From positions 40,704,501 to 40,768,500 of the forward strand of contig CM077593.1 of assembly GCA_039654915.1 (NCBI GenBank): a stretch of 64,000 nucleotides of DNA, read 5' to 3'. The notes below the pieces were generated by a model. The model was not told where the DNA came from. It searched no databases and was given only the letters and a program-made list of their open reading frames with translations. Origin of the DNA: Aquilaria yunnanensis (taxonomy: Eukaryota > Streptophyta > Magnoliopsida > Malvales > Thymelaeaceae). This document shows, piece by piece, positions 1 to 8,510 of this stretch. Position 1 is the stretch's first letter. Each line of letters opens with the position of its first letter. Position numbers and translations under genes: made by a program.

Positions 1-254
1 TTTTTTTTTAGTGAAAGTTATTTATTATTTAAATAATTATTCAATTTATAAAAGAAAAATAAAAATAATTGGCTTTTTTTAAAAAATTATTTTTATTAGG
101 CTTAATAATTAATTAAAAAATAATCTTCTTTTAATTTTCATTTATTTATTTAAGTAAGGGTAAAGGTGAATTAAATTAAAAAAAAATTATATAAAGGAAA
201 ATTAATAATAATAAAGTGGGGCTTTTTGGCCATCCACTTTAAAAATAAATAATA

Positions 255-680
255 ATAAAGGTTAGCAAAGTTAATTAAATTAATTAACAACAATAATAAA
301 AATTAGCCAAGTTTAATTAAATTAATTGATTAACAATAATAATAAAAAGTTAGTCAAGTTAATTAAATTAATTAATTAACAACAATAATAAAAAGTTAGT
401 CAAGTTAATTAAATTAATTAATTAACAACAATAATAAAAAGTTAGTCAAGTTAATTAATTAATTAACAAAAATAATAAAAACTTAGACAAGTTAATTAAA
501 TTAATTAACAACAATAATAAAAAGTTAGTCAAGTTAATTAAATTAATTAATAAAAATAATAAAAAGTTAGACAAGTTAATTAAATTAATTAACAACAATA
601 ATAAAAAGTTAGCCCAGTTAATTAAATTAATTAATTAACAACAATAATAAAAAGTTAATTAATTGTTAACAACAATTATA
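255..680. repeat. AT-rich tandem subrepeats inside the LTR
   Basis: About eight imperfect units of roughly 50-60 bp follow the pattern TTAATTAACAACAATAATAA plus AAAGTTAGTCAAG. The same array is at about 14565-14990 in the other LTR, so it was copied as part of the LTR. No coding content. Confidence 0.75.
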
Positions 681-939
681 AAAGTTAGTAATAATGCAAA
701 AATTAAAAGGTTAGTAACAATAATAATATTAAAAGTTAGTTGTTAGTAAGTTAATAACAAAAAAAAAAAAGGGTTAGTAATAATAACAAATAAGTAAAAC
801 AAGTAAAAATTAAAATAGTTTGGAATTAATTCTGCAAGAACAAAATAAAAGGTTAGTGACCAAAGTGAAAGAAATTGAAAAGATGAAGGATTAAATAGGG
901 GTTTACCTTTTAAATTTAATTTTTTGAACTTCCTGTTAA

Positions 940-1265
940 GAAACGTGACTTCGCGCGCACAGGGAAGGGAGCAGGGAAGGAGGAGGGAGGAAGGAAGAGC
1001 AGGTGGCGGCGGCGTGGGCTGGCAGGGGGCGACGGCGGCGTGACGGCAGCACGGCGATGCGGGACGACGGCCGGAAAGGGAAGGAAAAAGAAAAAAGTCA
1101 CGGCGGAGGGGAGGCGCGGACGACGGCGGTGGAGGCGGCGGCGGCGGGCCGGACGGCGGGAAGACGGCAGAGGGACGGTGGGGGGAGGTGGCGGTCAGGC
1201 AGCGTGCAGGAAAGAGAGAGAGATGTGAAACGGAAGAAAAGAAAACAAACGAAGAAGATGGTCGA
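940..1265 (-). other. GC-rich block in the AT-rich LTR, with short ORFs
   Basis: A strongly GC-rich stretch of about 320 bp, rich in GGCGGCGG runs, sits in otherwise AT-rich LTR DNA and is repeated at about 15255-15580. In element sense it lies downstream of the LTR TATA box, so it would fall in the transcribed leader. Short ORFs cross it on both strands: a basic 89-residue frame on plus and a 61-residue frame on minus that starts with Phe runs. Their composition looks like a by-product of GC-rich repeats, and I do not claim a protein. Confidence 0.55.
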
Positions 1266-1929
1266 ATCGTAAGAAAACGAATTTTTGAGACTTTCTGGGC
1301 AGAGGGAGGATAATCTAGGGAATAAGGCTGTAATTTTATTTTTTTTTGAAACGGAGCTCTAAGTTTTATTTCTGATTTTATATATGTTCAGCACTGAATT
1401 TGGTGGGGTATTTATAGAATGAGCTTAGCTGAACTCTGTACGAATAAATTAATAAAAAAATCTCAAACTTATCTTTTAAATTGGTAAAATGACAGTTTCA
1501 GTCCTTTACGTTACTCCAGCTCTGGATAAGCTCAGAAGCTTCTGATTTTGACAATTTTAACGTTTTCTGTCAATTTGGGCCAGAAACGTCCGTTTAGGCC
1601 CAAAATTGACGCGAAAAATTACCCAAAGCTCCTGAAACTTTCAGAATTTGTCAATTTTGTCCGAAACTTCTCAAGTTTGTCATTTTTACCTCAAACTTTT
1701 AATTTTTTTGTCATTTTTTTCTGAAATTTTATGTTTATTTCAAACACATACATATTCACACATATATTATTTTAAATCAAATCTTCTCAAAATAAAAATA
1801 TATTTTAAACTAATTAACATAATTAAAATTTTTTAGCAATAATAATAATAATAATAATAATTTTTTTAATTATGTTTTTTTTTTTTTTTAATTTTTAAAA
1901 AAAAGGCCGGACGAAATTGGGTGTCAACA

Positions 1930-1944
1930 GCTGCCCCCCTTTGC
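1930..1944 (-). other. E1 polypurine tract (plus-strand primer)
   Basis: On the minus strand the sequence reads GCAAAGGGGGGCAGC and directly precedes the 3' LTR start TGTTGACACC. Position and composition are those of a retrotransposon polypurine tract. Confidence 0.88.
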
Positions 1945-2030
1945 ATGCTTCATGAGACATGATGTATGCAAAGTAGTTACCAAATTTTGTCCGTCTTAGC
2001 TAGCCATTGAGAACCTTCTCGCCGCCTAAA
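1945..2030. other. Spacer between polypurine tract and repeat array
   Basis: Short AT-rich spacer; nothing else recognised. Confidence 0.5.
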
Positions 2031-4106
2031 CTATGTGGTTAAGGAAAATTTTTTTAGAGCCTCTGCGATAAGAACTCTCCTATCGTTGAAGGGAAAATTT
2101 GATAATTTTGAGGTTAAGGATCCTACCTTAGAACCTCGACAATAGGAACTCTCCTATCGTTTGAAGTAAAATTGATTGTTTTGAGATTAAGGGTCCTACC
2201 TTAGAACCTCGACGATAGGAACTCTCCTATCGTTTAAAGGAAAATCGATGATTTTGAGGTTAAGGGTCCTACCTTAGAATCTCGACGATAGGAACTCTCC
2301 TATCATTTGAGATAAAATTGATTGTTTTGAGGTTAAGGGTCCTACCTTAGAACCACGACGATAGGAACTCGCCTATCGTTTGAAGGAAAATTGATGATTT
2401 TGAGGTTATGGGCCCTACCTTAGAACCTCGACGATAGGAACTCTCCTATCGTTTGAAGTAAAATTGATTGTTTTTGAGGTTAAGGGTCCTACCTTAGAAC
2501 CTCGACGATAGGAACTCTCCTATCGTTTGAAGTAAAATTGATTGTTTTTGAGGTTAAGGGTCCTACCTTAGAACCTCGACGATAGGAACTCTCCTATCGT
2601 TTGAAGTAAAATTGATTGTTTTTTAGGTTAAGGGTCCTACCTTAGAACCTCGACGATAGGAACTCTCCTATCGTTTGAAGTAAAATTGATTGTTTTGAGG
2701 TTAAGGGTCCTACCTTAGAACCTCGACGACAGGAACTCTCCTATCGTTTGAAGGAAAATTGTTTGAATGAGGTTAAGGGTCCTACCTTAGAACCTCGACG
2801 ATAGGAACTCTCATATCGTTTGAAGTAAAATTGATGATTTTGAGGTTAAGGGTCCTACCTTAGAACCTCGACGATAGGAACTCTCCTATCGTTTGAAGTA
2901 AAATTGATGATTTTGAGGTTAAGGGCCCTACCTTAGAACCTCGACGATAGGAACTCTCCTATCGTTTGAAGTAAAATTGATTGTTTTGAGGTTAAGGGTC
3001 CTACCTTAGAACCTCGACGATAGGAACTCTCCTATCGTTTGAAGGAAAATTGATGATTTTGTGGTTAAGGGTCTTACCTTAGAACCTCGACGATAGGAAC
3101 TCTCCTATCGTTTGAAGTAAAATTGATTGTTTTGAGGTTAAGGGTCCTACCTTAAAACCCTGACGATAGGAACTCTCCTATCGTTTGAAGTAAAATTGAT
3201 GATTTTGAGGTTAAGGGTCCTACCTTAGAACCTCGACGACAGGAACTCTCCTATCGTTTGAAGGAAAATTGTTTGAATGAGGTTAAGGGTCCTACCTTAG
3301 AACCTCGACGATAGGAACTCTCCTATCGTTTGAAGTAAAATTGATGATTTTGAGGTTAAGGGTCCTACCTTAGAACCTCGACGATAGGAACTCTCCTATC
3401 GTTTGAAGTAAAATTGATGATTTTGAGGTTAAGGGCCCTACCTTAGAACCTCGACGATAGGAACTCTCCTATTGTTTGAAGTAAAAGTGATTGTTTTGAG
3501 GTTAAGGGTTCTACCTTAGAACCTCGACGATAGGAACTCTCCTATCGTTTGAAGGAAAATTGATGATTTTGAGGTTAAGGGTCCTACCTTAGAACCTCGA
3601 CGATAGGAACTCTCCTATCGTTTGAAGTAAAATTGATGATTTTGAGGTTAAGGGCCCTACCTTAGAACCTCGACGATAGGAACTCTCCTATCGTTTGAAG
3701 TAAAATTGATTGTTTTGAGGTTAAGGGTCCTACCTTAGAACCTCGACGATAGGAACTCTCCTATCGTTTGAAGGAAAATTGATGATTTTGAGGTTAAGGG
3801 TCCTACCTTAGAACCTCGACGATAGGAACTCTCCTATCGTTTGAAGTAAAATTGATGATTTTGAGGTTAAGGGCCCTACCTTAGAACCTCGACGATAGGA
3901 ACTCTCCTATCGTTTAAAGGAAAATTGATGATTTTGAGGTTAAGGGCCCTACCTTAGAACCTCAATGATAGGAACTCTCCTATCGTTTGAAGGAAAATTG
4001 ATGATTCTGAGGTTAAGGAAAATTCTTTTAACCTCGACGATAGGAACTTTCCTATCATTTGAAAAATTGATTGAATGAGGTTAAGGAACTCTCCTTGAAC
4101 CTAGAG
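2031..4106 (-). repeat. ~28-copy, 73-bp tandem repeat with two hairpins per unit
   Basis: The unit is 73 bp and contains CGATAGGAACTCTCCTATCG, a perfect 8-bp inverted repeat around an ACTC loop. A second, imperfect palindrome joins GAGGTTAAGG to CCTTAGAACCTC. Central units are almost identical and edge units are degenerate, with the last pieces near 4020-4106. Variants differ mainly in GATGATTTT versus GATTGTTTT and GGTCC versus GGCCC. The array lies in the 3' untranslated part of E1 just before the polypurine tract. Tat/Ogre elements are known to carry variable tandem repeats there that can seed satellites. Single-base changes in the stems, such as GACAGGA or CCTATTG, are not compensated. 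Confidence 0.95.
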
Positions 4107-4620
4107 CGAAATTTATATGAAAGCAATTAGAATTGGAATAATTTTCTTCGAAAGTGTGAATTTGCATAATAGGCGAGTGCGAAACTTTAGACTTCGACAA
4201 AATGAGTGAATCTTGATGATGACAATATCGCTAACAAATTATGTAAAGGGAACGGATGTTTGGAATCAATATCCAAGGTTCATCTAATATTTTCTTCAGT
4301 AAATATAGATTCCCTTGTGAGATATGTCATCCAAATAAGGTTAAAGCTTAACTACCCCAAAATGTTATGCCTAGTAGACCTAATAGGATGCGTCTCAAGA
4401 GTAACAAAAATTACTCTTTACTCAGCCATTCCAACCTAAAGGCATTGTCCTATGGTTTTAATATCAGCATGGACGAAACTATATTATAAGATAATGAAAT
4501 TCCCTGAAAAGAAAAACTGAAATACGAAAGAAAATGCTGATAATTAAAACGAAAGGACAAGAAAAACGGATCAGATCGCTTCTTCTTCCACAATGCTTCA
4601 ACAGGCCGGGTAAAGGACAA
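4107..4620. other. Non-coding spacer downstream of LOG
   Basis: AT-rich DNA between the tandem array and the LOG stop codon. A 77-codon plus-strand frame at 4206-4439 has no recognisable motif and lies opposite the element's direction. I see nothing else. Confidence 0.5.
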
Positions 4621-5250
4621 TTATGGGACGGAACTGGTTGGGAAAGACTGTCGTGCCCAGTCTATTTGGATCATCGTTGGATCTGGTTCAGGAACAAAAG
4701 CTTGCATTTTATCTAGCAATTCTTCAGCAGTTGTTGCGGATATTATGATTCGTCGTGCCACCTCAGGGATAAACTTCTGCTTCACAGCACGATTCATAAA
4801 AGATAATAGACCTGCGAAAAAATAGTTAACATTTAACAGCCCAATGGGTTTTTGATGCAAATTAAGTTGGGCCATGGAAGCAATTTGGAAGACTTCTCCT
4901 AATGTGCCAAAGCCACCTGGTAGAGCGATAAAAGCATCAGCATTAAAAAGCATTTGTAACAAGCGCTCTTGCATATTTTTAACCACTAGCTCTTCTCCAA
5001 TCGTGCCCCCAGAAACTGATTTCAGAGATGCAGGGATAATACCCAGAACCTGGCTTCCTCCTAAAGATGCTGCTGATGCTACAGCTCCCATTAATCCGAC
5101 ACTACCTCCTCCATAAACTAAGTGTATTTTTCGCTCAGCTAATACACTACCCAAATGGTTGGCTGCCTTTAAGTACTCTTCATCTTCTCCAGGAAAAGCT
5201 CCAGAAAATACACAAATACTTCGGGGTTTACGAGTGGAGGTTTTCTCCAT
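4621..5250 (-). CDS. LOG-family cytokinin riboside 5'-monophosphate phosphoribohydrolase, intronless, inside E1
   Basis: The 209-residue ORF has the LOG/lysine-decarboxylase-like Rossmann fold signatures: GGGSVGLMG at residues 47-55, MQER at 93-96 (the usual substrate-binding M-x-E-R), and PGGFGTLGE at 111-119, matching the PGGxGTxxE motif with its final Glu. LOG enzymes release active cytokinin bases from riboside monophosphates in the cytosol and nucleus. Length is normal for plant LOG proteins, and the Met start is followed by a typical SICVFSGAF strand. Plant LOG genes usually have several introns; this one has none, which suggests capture through RNA. Its own TATA box is about 42 bp upstream and an 87-bp repeat array precedes that. 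The Lys that commonly follows M-x-E-R is Leu here, so activity is likely but not certain. It lies on E1's sense strand where pol would be. Confidence 0.92.
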   Translation of the reverse strand: MEKTSTRKPRSICVFSGAFPGEDEEYLKAANHLGSVLAERKIHLVYGGGSVGLMGAVASAASLGGSQVLGIIPASLKSVSGGTIGEELVVKNMQERLLQMLFNADAFIALPGGFGTLGEVFQIASMAQLNLHQKPIGLLNVNYFFAGLLSFMNRAVKQKFIPEVARRIIISATTAEELLDKMQAFVPEPDPTMIQIDWARQSFPTSSVP

Positions 5251-5291
5251 TCCTATCCTTACCCATGTGAGAAAAGAAGAAAAGAGGATAT

Positions 5292-5299
5292 ATTTATAG
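5292..5299 (-). promoter_or_regulatory. TATA box of the LOG gene
   Basis: Minus strand TATAAATA lies 42-49 bp upstream of the LOG ATG, within CTTTTCATCTCTATAAATA. Nearly the same string precedes two of the neighbouring cysteine-rich genes, so it is probably a copied promoter cassette. The implied 5' UTR is very short. Confidence 0.68.
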
Positions 5300-5329
5300 A
5301 GATGAAAAGATAAGGCAATAATTTTATTT

Positions 5330-5805
5330 TCAAGAATGGATGCATTATTGCCAGCTATTCACAGTAGTCACGAGTATGACTCTGGTCAGGTATGGGTACA
5401 CTATCGTTAAAAGAGGAGGAAAATTTTTAAAATAGCTGCTAGCATATACAGTAGTCACTACTGTAGTTTACGTCAGGAGTAGGTACGTGATTGTTGGAAG
5501 AGAAGGAAAATTTCAAAAGTGGCAGCTATATACAGTAGTCCGTGTCAGGAGTGGGTACATTATTGCCAAAGGAGAAGGAAAATTTCAAAAGCGACAGCTA
5601 GCATGTACAGTGTCGTGACTATGGCTCATGTCAGGAGTGGATACATTATCGCCGAAAGGGGAGGAAAATTTCAAAAGCGACAGCTAGCACGTACAGTAAT
5701 CGTGACTTTGGTTCACGTCAGGAGTGGATACATTATTACCAAAAGGGGAGGAAAATTTCAAAAGCGACAGCTAGCACGTACAGTAATCGTGACTTTGATC
5801 CTCGT
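5330..5805 (-). repeat. 87-bp tandem array upstream of LOG with repeated TGACG-type motifs
   Basis: At least five units: the anchor TCAGG recurs at about 5386, 5473, 5545, 5631 and 5718, with spacings of 87, 72, 86 and 87 bp. Each unit carries GTCAGGAGTGG, a CATTATTGCC-like string, GGAAAATTTCAAAAG, CAGCTAGCA and TACAGTA. Read toward LOG, several units contain TGACG or TGACGTG, the core bound by TGA-class bZIP factors in as-1 elements. The array lies directly upstream of the LOG TATA box, so an enhancer role is plausible but inferred. Related single units sit in the spacers of the downstream gene cluster. Confidence 0.85.
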
Positions 5806-5845
5806 CTTCCACTGGCTTTGCGTCCAGTAATGGCTTCAATGCTTT

Positions 5846-6409
5846 CTATGAATCGGTGATTTGCATCTCATCTAGCTTTCTCACAAACTGGCAAACAGGG
5901 TCGTTTAGGGTCAGATTCCCAAGACTGTAACGATCTCGTTCTTTTTGGAAAATTATCCATAATCCAACAACCTCAAATTGCACTATTCCCCAAGAATGCG
6001 CTTCAAGAACCTCTCGAATATCTTCTAGAGATTCCTTACGCAAGCCATTCTTAATGAATCTTATTCTATCATTACGATTTCTGGTGATCACTCATGGAGA
6101 ACGACATTTATTGCCGCAAATCCACCATCCACAATTATGACAAACGCCTAGCCTCTTTGCTCTTCTTTTTTTGGCATAAGCGCTTTTACCAAAGCCGGGC
6201 ATACGGGGAAAGAACGCTTCTGGAACTTCACCAGCTGAACGAACCTTAGCTTCAATTAGCCACCGCACACTATCAGGAATGCCTTTGTGCATAAATACTC
6301 TGAATCGTTCACATCTAGCTTGATAAATTTTTTTAAGAACATTTATTGGGAAGGAAGGAAAATACTTTCGTAGGGCGGAAAGAGAAGACTCCATTGATGG
6401 AGGAGGCAA
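5846..6409 (-). pseudogene. Cysteine-rich basic protein gene, copy 1 (one in-frame stop)
   Basis: Codons run in one frame from the ATG at 6409 to a TGA at 6092-6094, then on to a stop at 5846. Both neighbouring copies have Gly (GGA) where this copy has the TGA, so one base change broke it. The remainder is well conserved: an N-terminal RKYFPS, a basic YAKKRRAKRL run, cysteines spaced C-x2-C-x4-C-x3-C, the C-terminal half with RFIKNGLRKESLEDI, and the NDPVC end. A translated product would be about 105 residues ending just after the cysteine cluster. See copy 3 for the family discussion. Confidence 0.85.
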
Positions 6410-6452
6410 AGAAAGAAATTAGTGATTGTAGGAAACGAAAATAACTAACACA

Positions 6453-6460
6453 TATTTATA
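6453..6460 (-). promoter_or_regulatory. TATA box of cysteine-rich gene copy 1
   Basis: Minus strand TATAAATA lies 44-51 bp upstream of the ATG at 6409, inside CCTTTCATCACTATAAATA, the cassette shared with LOG and copy 2. Upstream of it is TAAGTGTAAT, also shared with copy 2. Confidence 0.65.
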
Positions 6461-6610
6461 GTGATGAAAGGGATAATGCGTTAATTACACTTACAGAAGC
6501 AAGTACATTATTGTCAAAAGAAAAGACAAATGACAGCTTATATGTACAGGAATCATGACCGTGACTCTCATCTTCCACTTATTCATGTCCAGTAATGGCT
6601 TCAATGCCTT

Positions 6611-7159
6611 CTATAAGTCGGGGATTTGCTTCCCATCCAGTTTTCTTACAAACTGACAAACAGGGTCGTTTAAAACCACATTCCCAAGATTGTAACGGTT
6701 TCGTTCTTTATGGTAAGTCCTCCATAAACCAATAATTTCACCTTGCACTTTTCCACAAGAATGCGTTTCAAGAGTCTCTCGGATATCTTCCAGAGACTCC
6801 TTACGCAGGCCATTCTTAATGAATTTTCTTTTATCTTCACGATTTATGGAGATGTATCCTAAAGAGCGACATTTAGTATTACAATTCCATCGCCCACATT
6901 TATAACACACGCCTAGTCTCTTTGCTCTTCGCCTTTTGGCATAACGGCTTTTACCTAAACCGGGCATGCGGGGCATAAATGCATCTGGAACTTCACCCGC
7001 CAAACGGACCTTAGCTTCAATTATCCACTGCACATTATCGGGAATGCCTTTGCGTGTAAAAACTCTGATTCTTTCACATCTAGCAAGGTAGATCTGTTTA
7101 AGGACTTTTAGTCGGAGGGAAGGAAAGTATTTTCGCAGTACAGAAAGAGTAGAATCCAT
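6611..7159 (-). CDS. Cysteine-rich basic protein gene, copy 2
   Basis: Intact 182-residue ORF, roughly two-thirds identical to copy 3 by eye. Features in order: RKYFPS near residue 9, a stretch rich in Arg and Lys, GLGKSRYAKRRRAKRL around 67-82, four cysteines at C-x2-C-x4-C-x3-C (CYKCGRWNCNTKC), then KFIKNGLRKESLEDI and a NDPVCQFVRKLDGKQ tail. No signal peptide or membrane segment is visible. High positive charge plus a compact cysteine cluster suggests nucleic-acid binding with a zinc site. It is the middle gene of three tandem copies on E1's sense strand, each with its own spacer, which points to tandem duplication of a gene-plus-promoter unit of roughly 800 bp. All three are under the same strand and probably independent promoters. 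Confidence 0.85.
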   Translation of the reverse strand: MDSTLSVLRKYFPSLRLKVLKQIYLARCERIRVFTRKGIPDNVQWIIEAKVRLAGEVPDAFMPRMPGLGKSRYAKRRRAKRLGVCYKCGRWNCNTKCRSLGYISINREDKRKFIKNGLRKESLEDIRETLETHSCGKVQGEIIGLWRTYHKERNRYNLGNVVLNDPVCQFVRKLDGKQIPDL

Positions 7160-7278
7160 TGATGAGAGAAGAATTTGAGAGAAGAGGGAAATGAATCAGT
7201 TATTGCAGGAAACTGGAATAACCGACTTTAGAAGTCACGGGGTATCTTATCTGCTGTTTAATCAGAAGGAAGAACACG

Positions 7279-7286
7279 CATTTATA
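7279..7286 (-). promoter_or_regulatory. TATA box of cysteine-rich gene copy 2
   Basis: Minus strand TATAAATG sits in CTTTTCATCACTATAAATG, matching the cassettes before copy 1 and LOG. It is about 120 bp from the ATG because an extra stretch, also seen before copy 3, lies between. That stretch includes GGTTATTCCAGTTTCCTG on the minus strand. Confidence 0.55.
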
Positions 7287-7448
7287 GTGATGAAAAGGGA
7301 TAACGTGTCGATTACACTTAGGGGAGCATGTACATCTGTCAAAAGAAAATGCAAATTTTTCCAAATATAACAAACTGTATGTACAGTAATTGTGACTGTG
7401 GCTCACATCTTCCACTGGTTTTACGTCCAGTAACGGCATTAACGGCTT

Positions 7449-7997
7449 CTATGAGTCGAGGATTTGCTTCCCATCCAGCTTTCTTACAAGCCGGCAAACA
7501 GGGTCGTTTAAAGTCAGATTCCCGGGACTGTAACGGTCTCGTTCTTCATGAAAAATACTCCATAAATCAAGAATTTCACATTGCACAGATCCACAAGAAT
7601 GCGTCTCAAGAGTCAATTGGATATCATCCAATGAGTCCTTACTCAAGCCATTCTTGATGAACCGTATTTTATCTTCTCGATTATTGGAGATCATTCCTAA
7701 AGAACGACACCTAGTTTTACAAGTCCACCTACCACATTTATGGCAGACTTGTAATCTTTTCGCTCTTCTTTTTCTGGCATAAGAACTTTTGCCAACACCA
7801 GGCATGTAAGATGCAAATGTCTCTGGGATTTCACCTGCCAGACGAACCTTGGCTTCGATTAACCACCGTACATCTTCAGGTATTCCTTTGTGCATCAGAG
7901 CTCTTAATCGTTCACAGCGAACTCGGTAGATCTTTTTTAGGATGTTCATTGGGAGAGAAGGGAAATACTTTCGCAAGGCAGAAAAAGTAGGATCCAT
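7449..7997 (-). CDS. Cysteine-rich basic protein gene, copy 3 (carlavirus-NABP-like)
   Basis: Intact 182-residue ORF. GVGKSSYARKRRAKRL (residues 67-82) runs straight into C85-x2-C88-x4-C93-x3-C97. From memory, a Gly/Ser-Tyr-Ala-Arg-rich basic patch followed at once by Cys-x2-Cys is the hallmark of the cysteine-rich nucleic-acid-binding proteins of carlaviruses and related Betaflexiviridae. A following FI-x-NG stretch also fits. Against this, the second cysteine pair is much closer than the viral C-x12-C-x4-C spacing I recall, and this protein has longer N- and C-terminal parts than the viral ones. In viruses these proteins bind RNA or DNA and some act in the nucleus or against silencing; no function is shown here. 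A clear TATA cassette is not obvious upstream of this copy, whose upstream DNA diverges after about 8105. Confidence 0.82.
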   Translation of the reverse strand: MDPTFSALRKYFPSLPMNILKKIYRVRCERLRALMHKGIPEDVRWLIEAKVRLAGEIPETFASYMPGVGKSSYARKRRAKRLQVCHKCGRWTCKTRCRSLGMISNNREDKIRFIKNGLSKDSLDDIQLTLETHSCGSVQCEILDLWSIFHEERDRYSPGNLTLNDPVCRLVRKLDGKQILDS

Positions 7998-8153
7998 TTT
8001 CTAGGAGGAAGTAAAAGAAAGAAGGGGTGAAGGAATCAGTTATTATGGGCAACTGAGAGAACCGACTTGAGAGTCACGGAGTACCGTATCCGCCGTTTAA
8101 CCGGAAAAGTGGATCCTACTTCATTTTGATGTGATAGATATTTTTTATATTCC

Positions 8154-8510
8154 ATCGAGCTGACGTCGATCCAGTCCTCGATTATTGAATCCATTGTCCG
8201 CTTTTGACAAATTTTCAACGACAATATTTCTTGATGTCTGCCTTATCTTTGACTATCTCTTATCTTGGATGCTGCTAAGCTGGCATCAATCCTGTCCTTC
8301 CAGGTGTAGCCTCGATTATTGAATCAATTGCCAGGCTTTTGACAATATTGTCTACTTTATAATTTTTTTTGATATCTGCCTTATCCTTGGCTATAGCTAT
8401 CTCTTATCTTGGATACTACTAGCTGGCGTCAATCCGATCCTTCCAGGTGTAGCCTCGATTATTGAATCGGTAGCCAAGCTTTTGACAATATTGTCTACTT
8501 TATTCTTGAA
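8154..8510. repeat. Three imperfect direct repeats of ~134-143 bp
   Basis: TCGATTATTGAATC recurs at about 8178, 8312 and 8455. The later two units share CCTTCCAGGTGTAGCC, TTTTGACAATATTGTCTACT and TATCTCTTATCTTGGAT. They lie upstream of cysteine-rich copy 3 and are non-coding. The unit TTGACAATATTGTC is itself a near palindrome. Confidence 0.8.

Larger units (their letters stand above)
1..1929 (-). repeat. E1 3' LTR, partial (remaining ~0.9 kb lies left of the window)
   Basis: The sequence matches 14310-16236 almost base for base. Its element-sense start is at 1929 (TGTTGACACCC). The part matching 13388-14309 would lie before position 1. From right to left it holds an AT-rich start, a TATAAATA box on the minus strand near 1409-1416, a GC-rich block around 945-1260 and AT-rich subrepeats around 255-680. 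The two copies differ by substitutions such as T/C at 276/14585 and a few homopolymer length changes, which indicates a young insertion. Confidence 0.9.

Noticed and set aside
1003..1272. 89-residue basic ORF repeated in both LTRs
   Set aside because: It lies antisense to the element in a GC-rich tract. Duplication is explained by the LTRs and composition by GGC repeats.
2031..4106. Regular 73-bp repeats with palindromes, superficially like a CRISPR array
   Set aside because: There are no unique spacers; the whole 73 bp repeats. The context is a plant retrotransposon 3' region.
4206..4439. 77-residue plus-strand ORF downstream of LOG
   Set aside because: No motif, opposite to the element's sense, and in AT-rich DNA where such frames occur by chance.
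4621..5250. LOG as an ordinary host gene that E1 merely surrounds
   Set aside because: It is intronless, on the element's sense strand between gag and the polypurine tract, and its promoter string is shared with the neighbouring cargo genes. An independent locus is less likely, though a host retrocopy captured later cannot be excluded.
5846..7997. The cysteine-rich genes as an integrated whole virus
   Set aside because: No replicase, coat or movement protein is present nearby; only this small protein is repeated, each copy with its own spacer.
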